Shown: in pieces, positions 1 to 4,723 of the stretch | How positions within the stretch are numbered: the first letter of the stretch is position 1 | How the letters are laid out: each line of letters begins with the position of its first letter | From: Methanobacteriota archaeon | GTDB taxonomy: Archaea > JACRDV01 | NCBI GenBank assembly: GCA_024860865.1 | Contig: JACRDV010000094.1 | Location: forward strand, 1 to 12,132 | Length of the DNA: 12,132 nt | Reading direction: 5' to 3' | Program-made: the position numbers and the translations under genes | Notes under the pieces: generated by a model | Told to the model about the DNA's origin: nothing | Seen by the model: the letters and a program-made list of their open reading frames with translations, nothing else | The model's database searches: none

Positions 1-141
1 AGAAAAATGACGATAAAGGATTATGCAAACATGTTCCAGGTTAACAAAAGGACCGCTATCAGGGATATGCAAAAACTGGTCAAACTTGCCTTTGTGGAAA
101 AGCACGGCGAAAGACGTGGGGCATATTTCATCGGGAAATGA
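1..141 (+). CDS. C-terminal fragment of a RecG/AlbA_2-like or Fic-type HTH protein (5' cut by window)
   Basis: Frame 1 is open from the first base to the TGA at 139-141 and encodes 46 residues. The segment TIKDYANMFQVNKRTAIRDM followed by a basic helix and a GERRGAY.IGK hairpin reads as a winged helix-turn-helix. It matches the HTH that closes many AlbA_2/RecG-like ATP-binding proteins and Fic-family proteins: recognition helix with NKRTAIRDM, then a wing with RRGAY. These are usually accessory-region regulators or toxin-linked proteins. The body lies outside the window, so the family cannot be settled. Base composition from here to about 850 is richer in GC than the core genes further right, which suggests a different origin. 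The stop is followed at once by short GTCACCAAAA repeats. Confidence 0.6.
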   Translation, partial: RKMTIKDYANMFQVNKRTAIRDMQKLVKLAFVEKHGERRGAYFIGK

Positions 142-185
142 ATGTCACCAAAAGATGGAAAATGTCACCAAAAATGTCACCAAAA
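141..185. repeat. Three copies of AATGTCACCAAAA after the HTH gene stop
   Basis: AATGTCACCAAAA occurs at 141-153, 161-173 and 173-185. The last two copies are spaced exactly 12 bp and share one base. The repeat starts at the last base of the upstream stop codon. In AlbA_2/RecG-like genes, short in-frame repeats near the HTH commonly encode linkers, so this may be a former coding linker now out of frame, or replication slippage. Confidence 0.7.
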
Positions 186-368
186 TCTCTGGCTCTTTTC
201 TGCCCTGACCGATGTAAACAACAGTATTTTCTTGTTGCCCGGTCTTGCTATTTGTTCCTCTTTGTTCGCTGAATCCGAACGTGGCAGTTGTGGCAAATGT
301 GACAAAATAGGAGGGATATACATCAAGCGCGTGCTAGACGAGATTCGATTCTAACTTGTTCCGTTTGC
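186..368. other. Non-coding stretch without a recognisable gene
   Basis: No convincing gene is seen. A forward ORF (142-354, 70 codons) begins directly after the preceding stop, but its product is cysteine-rich, has no domain I recognise and starts inside the repeats. An AGGAGGGA Shine-Dalgarno-like motif at 309-316 is not followed by a usable ORF. This is probably decayed accessory DNA. Confidence 0.4.
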
Positions 369-449
369 TTATAGGATTTTTCTTGCCCTTTTCCAAGCCT
401 CTCTTTCCACGTAGTTCACCAGCTCTTGGACGGTCCGGAATTCACACAC
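369..449 (-). CDS. Possible 26-codon micro-ORF with strong Shine-Dalgarno
   Basis: On the minus strand a GTG at 449-447 opens a 26-residue frame ending with TAA at 371-369. It is preceded by GGAGGTGATC, a nearly perfect complement of the 16S rRNA 3' end, at 8 nt spacing. The product has FRTVQELVNYVEREAWKRAR near its N-terminus and reads as a single amphipathic, positively charged helix. It overlaps the last codons of the integrase remnant, so it would be the next gene of that transcript. It may be the N-terminal stub of a longer gene that was lost. No family is recognised. The strong ribosome binding site is the main argument for translation. Confidence 0.3.
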   Translation of the reverse strand: MCEFRTVQELVNYVEREAWKRARKIL

Positions 450-770
450 AATCTCGATCACCTCCTTTCAAATTTTGTTGAGAACGTTTCGCAAGGATCT
501 CCTCAACTTTCTTTTGGATCAGCTGCTCGATCGTTTCGGGAGTCATCAATTTCAGGAACTCCCTTTCCTTTTCATCAAGCTTAAGTGCGGCTTTCAGACT
601 CAGGGGCTTCCTGCGCTTCAAACAGAAATCCGCCTCGGGGGCATTTTCATGTCCGCAGATCTGGCACGACTGGGTTTTGGGCTGCTCGTGCTCCCTTTTC
701 TCGTCCTCGCCGAGTTTCCCGTACATTTTCAGAATGGCCTCGTCGGTATCCCTTCCTGAAAGGCTTATCT
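442..770 (-). pseudogene. 3' remnant of an archaeal tyrosine recombinase (integrase) with zinc-ribbon tail
   Basis: The minus strand encodes LSGRDTDEAILKMYGKL, then a CQICGHENAPEADFC zinc ribbon, then a basic helical tail (LMTPETIEQLI). In archaeal XerC/D-like integrases, the motif YVHLSGRDxDxAxLxxYG lies just after the catalytic tyrosine region and is followed by a CxxC...CxxC ribbon. Homology begins only at about position 770. The reading frame stays open upstream to 873, but that part (start MNNQLFKLSF) bears no recombinase catalytic R/K/H/R/Y residues and overlaps the promoter of the divergent gene, so it is chance. The second zinc knuckle reads FCLKRRKPL where FCxKCGKPL is expected; a single T-to-C change (TGC to CGC) explains the lost cysteine. 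The catalytic domain is missing, so this is a dead fragment marking a former mobile element. Confidence 0.7.
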
Positions 771-809
771 TGACAATAAATATGAGCACCTCCCGAAGTT
801 TGTATTTTG

Positions 810-825
810 CCGATAATATTATCGG
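810..825. promoter_or_regulatory. Perfect 16-bp palindrome CCGATAATATTATCGG
   Basis: This perfect inverted repeat lies about 28 bp upstream of the TATA box of the MNT-HEPN operon and just beyond the integrase homology break. It could be an activator or repressor site, or a scar of a mobile element end. No factor can be assigned. Confidence 0.35.
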
Positions 826-852
826 GAAATCGTGCGGTTGTTCGAACGATAA

Positions 853-860
853 TTTAAATA
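853..860 (+). promoter_or_regulatory. TATA box of the MNT-HEPN operon
   Basis: TTTAAATA is a canonical archaeal TATA element. Its centre predicts transcription starting near 880-885, giving a short leader of about 23 nt to the ATG at 906. The predicted start lies inside the GTTGA/TCAAC operator array. Confidence 0.6.
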
Positions 861-900
861 GTTGATTATTCAACTATATAGTTGACAAGTCAACAGTTGA
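861..900. promoter_or_regulatory. Nested palindromic operator array GTTGA/TCAAC
   Basis: The 40 bp between TATA box and gene alternate the half-site and its complement: GTTGATTATTCAAC (861-874), GTTGACAAGTCAAC (881-894) and a further GTTGA (896-900). The interleaved CAACTATATAGTTG (871-884) is itself a perfect palindrome. The two main palindromes are 20 bp apart, about two helical turns, so dimers would bind on the same DNA face. The position over the expected transcription start suits repression. The winged-helix domain of the first gene is the obvious candidate binder (inference). Confidence 0.6.
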
Positions 901-905
901 TTAAT

Positions 906-1487
906 ATGTTAAACGAAACCGAACTAAAGATATTGTCGGCTTTCTTTCCAGAAGGAACAGAAAGAACTACCAAAGAAATAGAAGAACGTTCAAGTTACTC
1001 CCATGAACGTGCTTATTCTACGCTCAAGGTTTTAGAAGAGAGAGGAATTTTATTGAAAAAGACAGTGGGAAAGGCACTTGTTTATTCCATCAAGAAATTT
1101 GATGACCTAGTTTATCTTTGCTTTACTTATTATTCAATAAACAGAAAGAGCAGTTTTGTTAAAAAATACCCTCATGCATGGAAAGCGATTGAAGAATTTA
1201 TTAACAAAACAAAGCTGGAAATGGTTGTATTGTTTGGAAGCTACTCTAAAGATGAGGCAAATGAAAGAAGCGACATAGACGTTTTATGTATTAATGGAAG
1301 CTCAGAAACCGAAAAAATTGCTTTATCTTTAAGGCATAAGTACAATTTGAGAATAAGCCCCGTTGTTGTCAGTAAAGAAGATTTCAAAAATATAAAGAAG
1401 GATAATCCAGAGTTATGGGAAGAGCTTGTAAAATTTGGAATTATCCTGAAAGGGCAAGAATTATTTTATGATTTAATTTACGGGTGA
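906..1487 (+). CDS. Winged-helix + MNT-type nucleotidyltransferase (MntA-like putative antitoxin)
   Basis: The product is 193 residues. Residues about 1-65 form a winged HTH (TTKEIEERSSYSHERAYSTL recognition region, then a GILLKKTVGKALVYSI wing). Residues about 100-185 form a minimal nucleotidyltransferase fold with VVLFGSYSKDEANERSDIDV: the GS pair (111-112) and the metal-binding DxD (D123, D125). A third acidic residue is not obvious, because the later strand reads RISPVVVS. MNT proteins paired with HEPN partners act as antitoxins; MntA AMPylates its HepT toxin. An upstream TTG at 882 is in frame, but the ATG at 906 is preferred because the TATA position places the transcript start near 882 and the domain begins right after the ATG. 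The HEPN gene follows after 4 nt. The fused HTH and the operator array suggest autorepression. Domain calls are firm; antitoxin activity is inferred. Confidence 0.85.
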   Translation: MLNETELKILSAFFPEGTERTTKEIEERSSYSHERAYSTLKVLEERGILLKKTVGKALVYSIKKFDDLVYLCFTYYSINRKSSFVKKYPHAWKAIEEFINKTKLEMVVLFGSYSKDEANERSDIDVLCINGSSETEKIALSLRHKYNLRISPVVVSKEDFKNIKKDNPELWEELVKFGIILKGQELFYDLIYG

Positions 1488-1491
1488 TTAA

Positions 1492-2037
1492 ATGGAAAAG
1501 GGTATCAGTTGGTTCATTCAGGAAGGATTGCTGGCAAAAACGCCATTCATACAAAAATTGACTCAGAAATTCATTGACAAGGCGAAGAACAACCTCATCA
1601 CGTTGAGCATTCTTTTTGACCTTCATAATAACAAGGGAGTAAGAGATGCTCTTAATGTCCCTGAAGAATATGATTCAAGCGAATGGGTTGTAGTCTGCGC
1701 TTACTATGCAATGTATATGGCAGCATCAGCAGCACTCGCCAAAATAAATTACAAAAGCAAAAATCACACAGCAACAGTTCTTGCTCTCGAAACGTTTTTT
1801 GTAAAGAAACAATTACTGGAAGAAAAATACTTGAAAATGATTGAGAAGGCGCAGTTGGAAAAAGAGTATGTGGATAACTTGAATCTTGCGAGAGACAGAA
1901 GAGAGATTGCACAATACAGTGTCACAAAAGAAACGACAAGAAAGATTGCTGAAGAAATCAAGGAAGATGCTTACAAGTTTGTGGAAAGGATAGAGAGATT
2001 AATTGATAGTCTAAGTTCGGGTGTTGTTGAAATATGA
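1492..2037 (+). CDS. HEPN-domain protein (UPF0332-like), partner of the MNT protein
   Basis: The 181-residue product is all-helical. It contains EWVVVCAYYAMYMAASAAL (about 64-82), a KSKNHTATVLAL segment (88-99) and ARDRREIAQYSV (133-144), the helix pattern of the UPF0332/HEPN group. In RNase-active HEPN toxins this last motif is Rx4-6H. Here the equivalent is R137-E-I-A-Q-Y142 with no histidine, resembling the RxxADY form of UPF0332 proteins, so ribonuclease activity is doubtful. Y142 is positioned like the tyrosine that MntA-type enzymes AMPylate in HepT (inference). The start ATG at 1492 lies 4 nt after the MNT stop, with GGTGA as ribosome binding site. The pair would be cotranscribed and form a complex. 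The last codon region overlaps the next gene by ATGA. Confidence 0.8.
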   Translation: MEKGISWFIQEGLLAKTPFIQKLTQKFIDKAKNNLITLSILFDLHNNKGVRDALNVPEEYDSSEWVVVCAYYAMYMAASAALAKINYKSKNHTATVLALETFFVKKQLLEEKYLKMIEKAQLEKEYVDNLNLARDRREIAQYSVTKETTRKIAEEIKEDAYKFVERIERLIDSLSSGVVEI

Positions 2038-2321
2038 CAATCAAAAAATTCGCTTTATTGAAATGGGCATTCTGGATAATCATTTTTCTAACAGCCATAA
2101 GTACAATTTCAATCATATATTGTAACCACAAGGGTTTGATAATGAGTAATGAAACTGATGCTACTTTTTCAGACACTATTTTTTCAAACGGTCTGAGCCT
2201 TATTTTTAGCATTATTGGTTTTCTTGTAGCACTAATCCTTTTTTTAGTGCAGTATATAGGAACAAAGTTTGATTCTCACGAACTTGAGAAATCCCCAACA
2301 TCAAATAAACTTCATATATAA
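2034..2321 (+). CDS. Small two-helix membrane protein, third gene of the MNT-HEPN operon
   Basis: The 95-residue product starts with an ATG that overlaps the HEPN stop (ATGA, 2034-2037), so translation is probably coupled. Two strong hydrophobic segments are visible: residues about 9-29 (WAFWIIIFLTAIS) and about 53-76 (LSLIFSIIGFLVALILFLVQ). Between them is a polar loop (about 30-50) with several acidic residues. The short tail KFDSHELEKSPTSNKLHI ends abruptly. The QYIGTKF segment after helix 2 looks like the start of a longer cytosolic part, so the gene may be truncated; the DNA just after it is occupied by another remnant. No family is recognised. Its place suggests a membrane partner or effector of the MNT-HEPN pair, which is inference only. 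Confidence 0.6.
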   Translation: MTIKKFALLKWAFWIIIFLTAISTISIIYCNHKGLIMSNETDATFSDTIFSNGLSLIFSIIGFLVALILFLVQYIGTKFDSHELEKSPTSNKLHI

Positions 2322-2372
2322 TTTTCAATTTCATTGCACTATACATCAAGCTGTTATTTCCTTATACATTGA

Positions 2373-2498
2373 TCAGCCCAAAAATTTGGCGAGTTCCCTT
2401 ATGGTGAATTCCTTCTCTCGATATCTCCAAAGCGTTCTAAGAACCTTTACTTTTACCCTGGAACCTAACAGCATTTCAATTAAATCATGAAACCGCAT
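2373..2498 (-). pseudogene. Truncated N-terminus of an archaeal winged-helix regulator or wHTH-nucleotidyltransferase
   Basis: On the minus strand an ATG at 2498-2496 opens a 41-residue frame that ends at TGA (2375-2373). It contains LIEMLLGSRVKVKVLRTLW and EFTIRELAKFLG, the first two helices of the archaeal winged-helix type 'MLLGSRxKVKVLRxL...EFTIRELAxxLGVSxxxV', common at the start of MNT antitoxins and marker-less archaeal regulators. The stop falls exactly where the recognition helix should begin, and none of the three frames downstream restores it. This is a truncated gene rather than a natural small protein. Upstream it keeps a palindrome and a T-rich TATA-like stretch, so it may still be transcribed. 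Confidence 0.55.
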
Positions 2499-2518
2499 GG
2501 CTATCACTGTAAACTAAA

Positions 2519-2534
2519 GTTTCCATATGGAAAC
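2519..2534. promoter_or_regulatory. Perfect 16-bp palindrome GTTTCCATATGGAAAC, operator of the minus-strand remnant
   Basis: The palindrome lies 21-36 bp upstream of the minus-strand ATG at 2498. On that strand it is preceded by a T-rich, TATA-like tract (about 2536-2550), so it covers the expected transcription start. It is most likely the dimer binding site of the winged-helix protein whose gene is now truncated. Confidence 0.5.
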
Positions 2535-2578
2535 AAAAGTAAAAAAAACTTTCGCACCAAAAGAAAAAAAGGGAAGAT

Positions 2579-2634
2579 GCGGGAGAGAGTGGAGACATCG
2601 CCAGCTCTTGGGGGGTTCAAGTCCCACCGCACCA
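2579..2634 (+). pseudogene. tRNA-like remnant (degenerate tRNA gene ending in CCA)
   Basis: The piece starts GCGGGAG and ends CCGCACCA, compatible with paired acceptor ends (GCGG/CCGC) plus an encoded ACCA tail. It contains a T-loop TTCAAGT (2615-2621) flanked by G-rich and CCC stem halves. At about 56 bases it is too short for a tRNA. The T stem has a mismatch, and the span between T-loop and ACCA is 8 bases instead of 12. A sequence like the local tRNA promoter (AAAAAAACTTT, about 2543-2553) lies some 26 bp upstream. The ends resemble a leucine-type tRNA, but no anticodon can be read. It may be a decayed tRNA gene, or a tRNA 3'-end att scar left by an integrated element. Confidence 0.4.
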
Positions 2635-2862
2635 TCTTCAGATGACAAAAAAGCAAGAAATCAACGACATCTTTAGACATAAAAAGTAGGATTAATTGTT
2701 GAACGCATTCAAAGTACTTAACGCTTTTTTGCACTAACCTAACGAAAAAAACTTTTATCTTATGAATTATATCCTACAAGCTTATTAAGTAGAATTTATC
2801 TTGAAGAAAGAGCCCAATTAAAGAATAAGCTGAGAGGTTAAGAAGAATCTGGGAGGAGAAAA
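2635..2862 (+). promoter_or_regulatory. Intergenic region with promoter of the L18e operon
   Basis: A run of T at 2725-2730 may end leftward-region transcripts. GAAAAAAACTTTTATCT (2744-2760) is a good BRE plus TATA element, with the TATA core at 2752-2760. It matches the other promoters in this window and predicts a start near 2783 and a leader of about 80 nt. GGGAGGAG just before the ATG at 2863 is a strong ribosome binding site. No gene is seen here. Confidence 0.55.
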
Positions 2863-3225
2863 ATGCCACCAACCGGTCCAACTAATCCAAGGCTACGCAG
2901 ACTCATTGTGCTGCTGCAGAGGAAATCCCGGAAGGAGAAAGCCGCTATTTGGAAAGACTTATCTAGAAAACTCGAACGTCCGAGCAGAAAACGCGCTGAA
3001 GTTAACATCAGCAGGATTGCTCGCTTTACAAATCAGAATTCTATAGTAGTTATACCGGGCAAAGTTTTAGGAGCTGGAACTATCAAACATCCAGTTACAG
3101 TTGCCGCAGTTAAATTTTCAAAAGAAGCAAAACGGAAGATTGAGGCAGCAGGAGGGCAGTGCTTGCCGATTGAATTTTTGTTGGATAAAAATCCGAAGGG
3201 TTCAAGAGTCACTATCATGGAGTAA
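2863..3225 (+). CDS. rpl18e: 50S ribosomal protein L18e (eL18)
   Basis: The 120-residue product begins TGPTNPRLRRLIVLLQRKSR and contains KLERPSRKRAEVNISRIARF and VVIPGKVLGAGTIKHPVTVA, the signature blocks of eL18. It is a structural component of the archaeal large subunit and binds 23S rRNA. Its length matches the family. The ATG follows GGGAGGAG at ideal spacing. L13 follows after 5 nt, so it heads an operon L18e-L13-S9-rpoN. In many archaea the genes for S13, S4, S11 and RpoD come immediately before L18e; here they are absent and decayed accessory DNA comes first, so this operon half has its own promoter. Confidence 0.97.
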   Translation: MPPTGPTNPRLRRLIVLLQRKSRKEKAAIWKDLSRKLERPSRKRAEVNISRIARFTNQNSIVVIPGKVLGAGTIKHPVTVAAVKFSKEAKRKIEAAGGQCLPIEFLLDKNPKGSRVTIME

Positions 3226-3230
3226 TTTTT

Positions 3231-3668
3231 ATGGAGCTTATAATCGATGCTGATGGATTAATTTTAGGCCGAATGGCAAGCTTTGTTGCTAAAAAGTTGC
3301 TTGAAGGAAATAAAGTCTTTATTTTAAATGCTGAAAATGCTATTATATCTGGTTCACCTAGAACTACCTTTGAAAAGTACAAACGAAGAATTGATCGCGG
3401 TGGAATTTCTAGGTCTGGGCCATATTATCCAAGGAGGCCGGATCTTTTAGTTAAGCGCGCTATTAGGGGCATGCTTCCATATAAACAAGAGAAAGGTCGG
3501 TCTGCCTTGAAAAAATTGCGGGTTTACATTGGAGTTCCAGAGGACCTTTCTGATAAAAAAGCTGAAAGAATTGCCTCTGCTGATGCAAAAAGGCTAAGTA
3601 GAGCTAGGGTTATTAAAATTGGAGAGCTTTGCCACCACTTGGGTTGGACAGGGGGTAAAATTGGTTAA
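3231..3668 (+). CDS. rpl13: 50S ribosomal protein L13 (uL13)
   Basis: The 145-residue product starts [20 protein letters not shown] and carries [14 protein letters not shown] and [21 protein letters not shown], diagnostic of archaeal uL13, a 23S rRNA-binding large-subunit protein. Length is typical. The ATG lies 5 nt after the L18e stop. The only purine-rich motif is GGAG inside the last L18e codons, so translation is probably coupled. Its stop overlaps the TTG start of S9 by 8 nt (3661-3668). Confidence 0.97.
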   Translation: MELIIDADGLILGRMASFVAKKLLEGNKVFILNAENAIISGSPRTTFEKYKRRIDRGGISRSGPYYPRRPDLLVKRAIRGMLPYKQEKGRSALKKLRVYIGVPEDLSDKKAERIASADAKRLSRARVIKIGELCHHLGWTGGKIG

Positions 3669-4056
3669 GATAGTTCATGTAAGTGGGAAAAGAAAGACCG
3701 CTATCGCTAGAGCTACGGTTAAAAAAGGCAGTGGAGTAGTGAGAGTTAATAAGAAATTAATCGATATTATTCAGCCCGAACTTGCTAAGTTAAAATTAAT
3801 GGAACCCCTCGTTGTTGCTGCTGATGCCGTTCAGAAAGTAAATATTGACGTGAGCGTAGTTGGCGGAGGAGTAATGGGTCAAGCTGAAGCTGCTCGAACT
3901 GCGATTGCTAGAGGGTTAGTAGGTTGGGATTCTAAACTCAAAAAAAAATTCCTTGAGTATGATAGAACCTTGTTAGCAGGAGACCCAAGACGGAAAGAAC
4001 CGAAAAAAACCGGAGGCCGTGGAGCCAGAAAAAGGCGGCAGAAATCATATAGGTGA
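3661..4056 (+). CDS. rps9: 30S ribosomal protein S9 (uS9)
   Basis: The product reads [20 protein letters not shown] at the N-terminus, has [20 protein letters not shown] in the middle and ends with a basic tail [14 protein letters not shown], which in uS9 reaches the P-site tRNA in the ribosome. The start is taken as TTG at 3661: it follows GGGGGT at correct spacing and gives 131 residues, the normal archaeal length. The next in-frame ATG upstream (3619) would add 14 residues that only shadow the L13 frame. The gene overlaps L13 by 8 nt and ends 4 nt before the RpoN start, supporting coupled translation in one operon. Confidence 0.96.
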   Translation: MVKIVHVSGKRKTAIARATVKKGSGVVRVNKKLIDIIQPELAKLKLMEPLVVAADAVQKVNIDVSVVGGGVMGQAEAARTAIARGLVGWDSKLKKKFLEYDRTLLAGDPRRKEPKKTGGRGARKRRQKSYR

Positions 4057-4060
4057 AATT

Positions 4061-4261
4061 ATGATCATTCCAATTAGGTGCTTCAGCTGCGGGAGTTTAA
4101 TCGCAGATAAGTATGAAAAATTTTTAGAGCGCGTAAAAAAAGGTGATGAGCCTAAAAAAGTTTTAGATGAACTAGGATTGAACAAATATTGTTGCCGTAG
4201 AATGATAATTAGTCATGTTGAATTAATTGATGAAATTGCAAAATTCCGAGAGATCATGTAA
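4061..4261 (+). CDS. rpoN: DNA-directed RNA polymerase subunit N (Rpb10 homologue)
   Basis: The 66-residue product starts [11 protein letters not shown] and contains [21 protein letters not shown]. The four zinc ligands C7, C10, C44 and C45 are all present. RpoN is a small zinc-bundle subunit that helps assemble the archaeal RNA polymerase platform with subunits D, L and P. The ATG at 4061 is chosen because the product then begins at the conserved MIIPxRC and AGGTGA (4051-4056) sits 4 nt upstream; an in-frame ATG at 4019 lies inside S9. The tRNA-Pro gene follows after about 100 nt. Confidence 0.96.
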   Translation: MIIPIRCFSCGSLIADKYEKFLERVKKGDEPKKVLDELGLNKYCCRRMIISHVELIDEIAKFREIM

Positions 4262-4268
4262 CACTCAT

Positions 4269-4338
4269 TGAAAACTTTTAAATCACATGGACTTTTAAGT
4301 AACTCCTTTTTAATCTTAATCAGAAAGCTTTTACATAA
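4269..4338 (+). promoter_or_regulatory. Two BRE/TATA-like elements upstream of tRNA-Pro
   Basis: GAAAACTTTTAAATC (4269-4283) and GAAAGCTTTTACATA (4323-4337) both fit the local promoter pattern. The second is centred about 28 bp before the tRNA 5' end at 4361 and is therefore the likely tRNA promoter. The first would start a transcript near 4305. A CTTTTT tract (about 4307-4313) between them may also end the upstream ribosomal protein transcript. Confidence 0.55.
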
Positions 4339-4395
4339 TGAAGCTTTAATTTCATTTAGTGGGGCCGTAGGGTAGCTTGGTCCATCCTACCAGCC

Positions 4396-4432
4396 ATAGA
4401 GACTGCCAAGAAAGAGCAGTTCTCAACTGGAA
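4396..4432 (+). other. tRNA-Pro intron 1 (between positions 32 and 33)
   Basis: A bulge-helix-bulge can be drawn. CCAG of the 5' anticodon strand pairs with CTGG at 4427-4430, leaving bulges CCA (4394-4396) and AAT (4431-4433). Cutting each after its second base gives the intron ends. The intron core forms a GAGACTGC/GCAGTTCTC hairpin with a 9-nt loop. This is the substrate type of the archaeal splicing endonuclease; sites away from 37/38 need the broad-specificity heteromeric or crenarchaeal-type enzyme. Confidence 0.75.
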
Positions 4433-4446
4433 TGGGGCGCTGGTGA

Positions 4447-4467
4447 TTATTTATAAATTAACCAGAA
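4447..4467 (+). other. tRNA-Pro intron 2 (variable loop, between 46 and 47)
   Basis: CTGGT (4440-4444) pairs with ACCAG (4461-4465), with bulges GAT (4445-4447) and AAA (4466-4468) on opposite strands, a relaxed bulge-helix-bulge. A short A/T hairpin closes the intron. Excision leaves variable loop TGAAC with C48. The CTGGT used here is also the 3' anticodon strand, so the two introns compete for the same bases and ordered splicing is likely. Confidence 0.7.
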
Positions 4468-4516
4468 ACTCGAGTTCAAATCTCGACGGCCCCACCAATT
4501 TAGGAAGGGATTCTAA

Positions 4517-4708
4517 TTGCGGAAAGGTAAGCTCACTCGCTTTGAAAAAGCAAGAATAATTGGAGCACGAGCTTTACAAATTGCTATGGGTGCACCAAGC
4601 CTTATTGATGTTCCTGCACATATTAAAAATCCAATCGATATTGCACAATATGAAACTAAGAAGAGGATGTTACCTATTACCGTTCGACGTATGCTAGGAC
4701 ATAAATAA
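4517..4708 (+). CDS. rpoK: DNA-directed RNA polymerase subunit K (Rpb6/omega homologue)
   Basis: The 63-residue product starts [20 protein letters not shown] and has [11 protein letters not shown] and a C-terminal [11 protein letters not shown], the RpoK/Rpb6 signature. RpoK clamps the largest RNA polymerase subunit, as omega does in bacteria. The start is TTG at 4517, preceded by GGAAGGGA at good spacing; there is no ATG or GTG that keeps the conserved N-terminus. It follows the tRNA-Pro by 19 nt and precedes enolase by 15 nt. With almost no room for a promoter behind the tRNA, its mRNA probably arises by 3' processing of the tRNA transcript (inference). Confidence 0.95.
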   Translation: MRKGKLTRFEKARIIGARALQIAMGAPSLIDVPAHIKNPIDIAQYETKKRMLPITVRRMLGHK

Positions 4709-4723
4709 CATGGAGGGAAAATC

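Larger units (their letters stand above)
4361..4497 (+). tRNA. tRNA-Pro(GGG) with two non-canonical introns, CCA encoded
   Basis: The exons fold into a complete tRNA. Acceptor stem is GGGGCCG/CGGCCCC (4361-4367 and 4487-4493), discriminator A 4494 and CCA 4495-4497. The D-arm has GG at 18-19. The anticodon stem is CCAGC (4390-4394)/GCTGG (4439-4443), and the T arm is TCGAG-TTCAAAT-CTCGA (4470-4486). Continuous reading is broken by 37 nt (4396-4432) and 21 nt (4447-4467). Removing both gives the anticodon loop CTGGGGC (anticodon GGG, 4434-4436) and a normal 5-nt variable loop TGAAC. The mature body is 76 nt. The first intron sits at 32/33 and the second at 46/47, not at the usual 37/38. The gene lies between rpoN and rpoK, 19 nt before the rpoK start, so processing of a joint transcript is likely. 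Confidence 0.9.

Noticed and set aside
456-468. GATCACCTCCTTT resembles the 3' end of 16S rRNA
   Set aside because: It is the complement of a strong Shine-Dalgarno on the minus strand; flanking bases do not match 16S rRNA.
130-830. ATCGGGAAAT at 130-139 and 821-830 as att direct repeats around the integrase remnant
   Set aside because: Ten bases is too short for confidence, and no tRNA or core site is associated.
475-865. Forward ORFs opposite the integrase remnant
   Set aside because: They are shadows in other frames of the minus-strand coding remnant, without ribosome binding sites or recognisable domains.
442-873. Full 143-codon integrase-like ORF taken as an intact gene
   Set aside because: Residues before LSGRDTDEA do not resemble a recombinase, the catalytic domain is absent, and the start overlaps the divergent promoter.
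2269-2490. Forward ORF of 73 codons after the membrane gene, considered as its frameshifted continuation
   Set aside because: Its sequence is the antisense of the winged-helix remnant, and no smooth frameshift joins the two.
2579-2634. 3' half of a split tRNA
   Set aside because: The piece carries both apparent acceptor ends, the T stem is mismatched, and no convincing 5' half is seen in the window.
2504-2734. Minus-strand ORF of 76 codons with MVRWDLNPPRAG
   Set aside because: It is the antisense of the tRNA-like remnant, a well-known false-protein signature, with no ribosome binding site.
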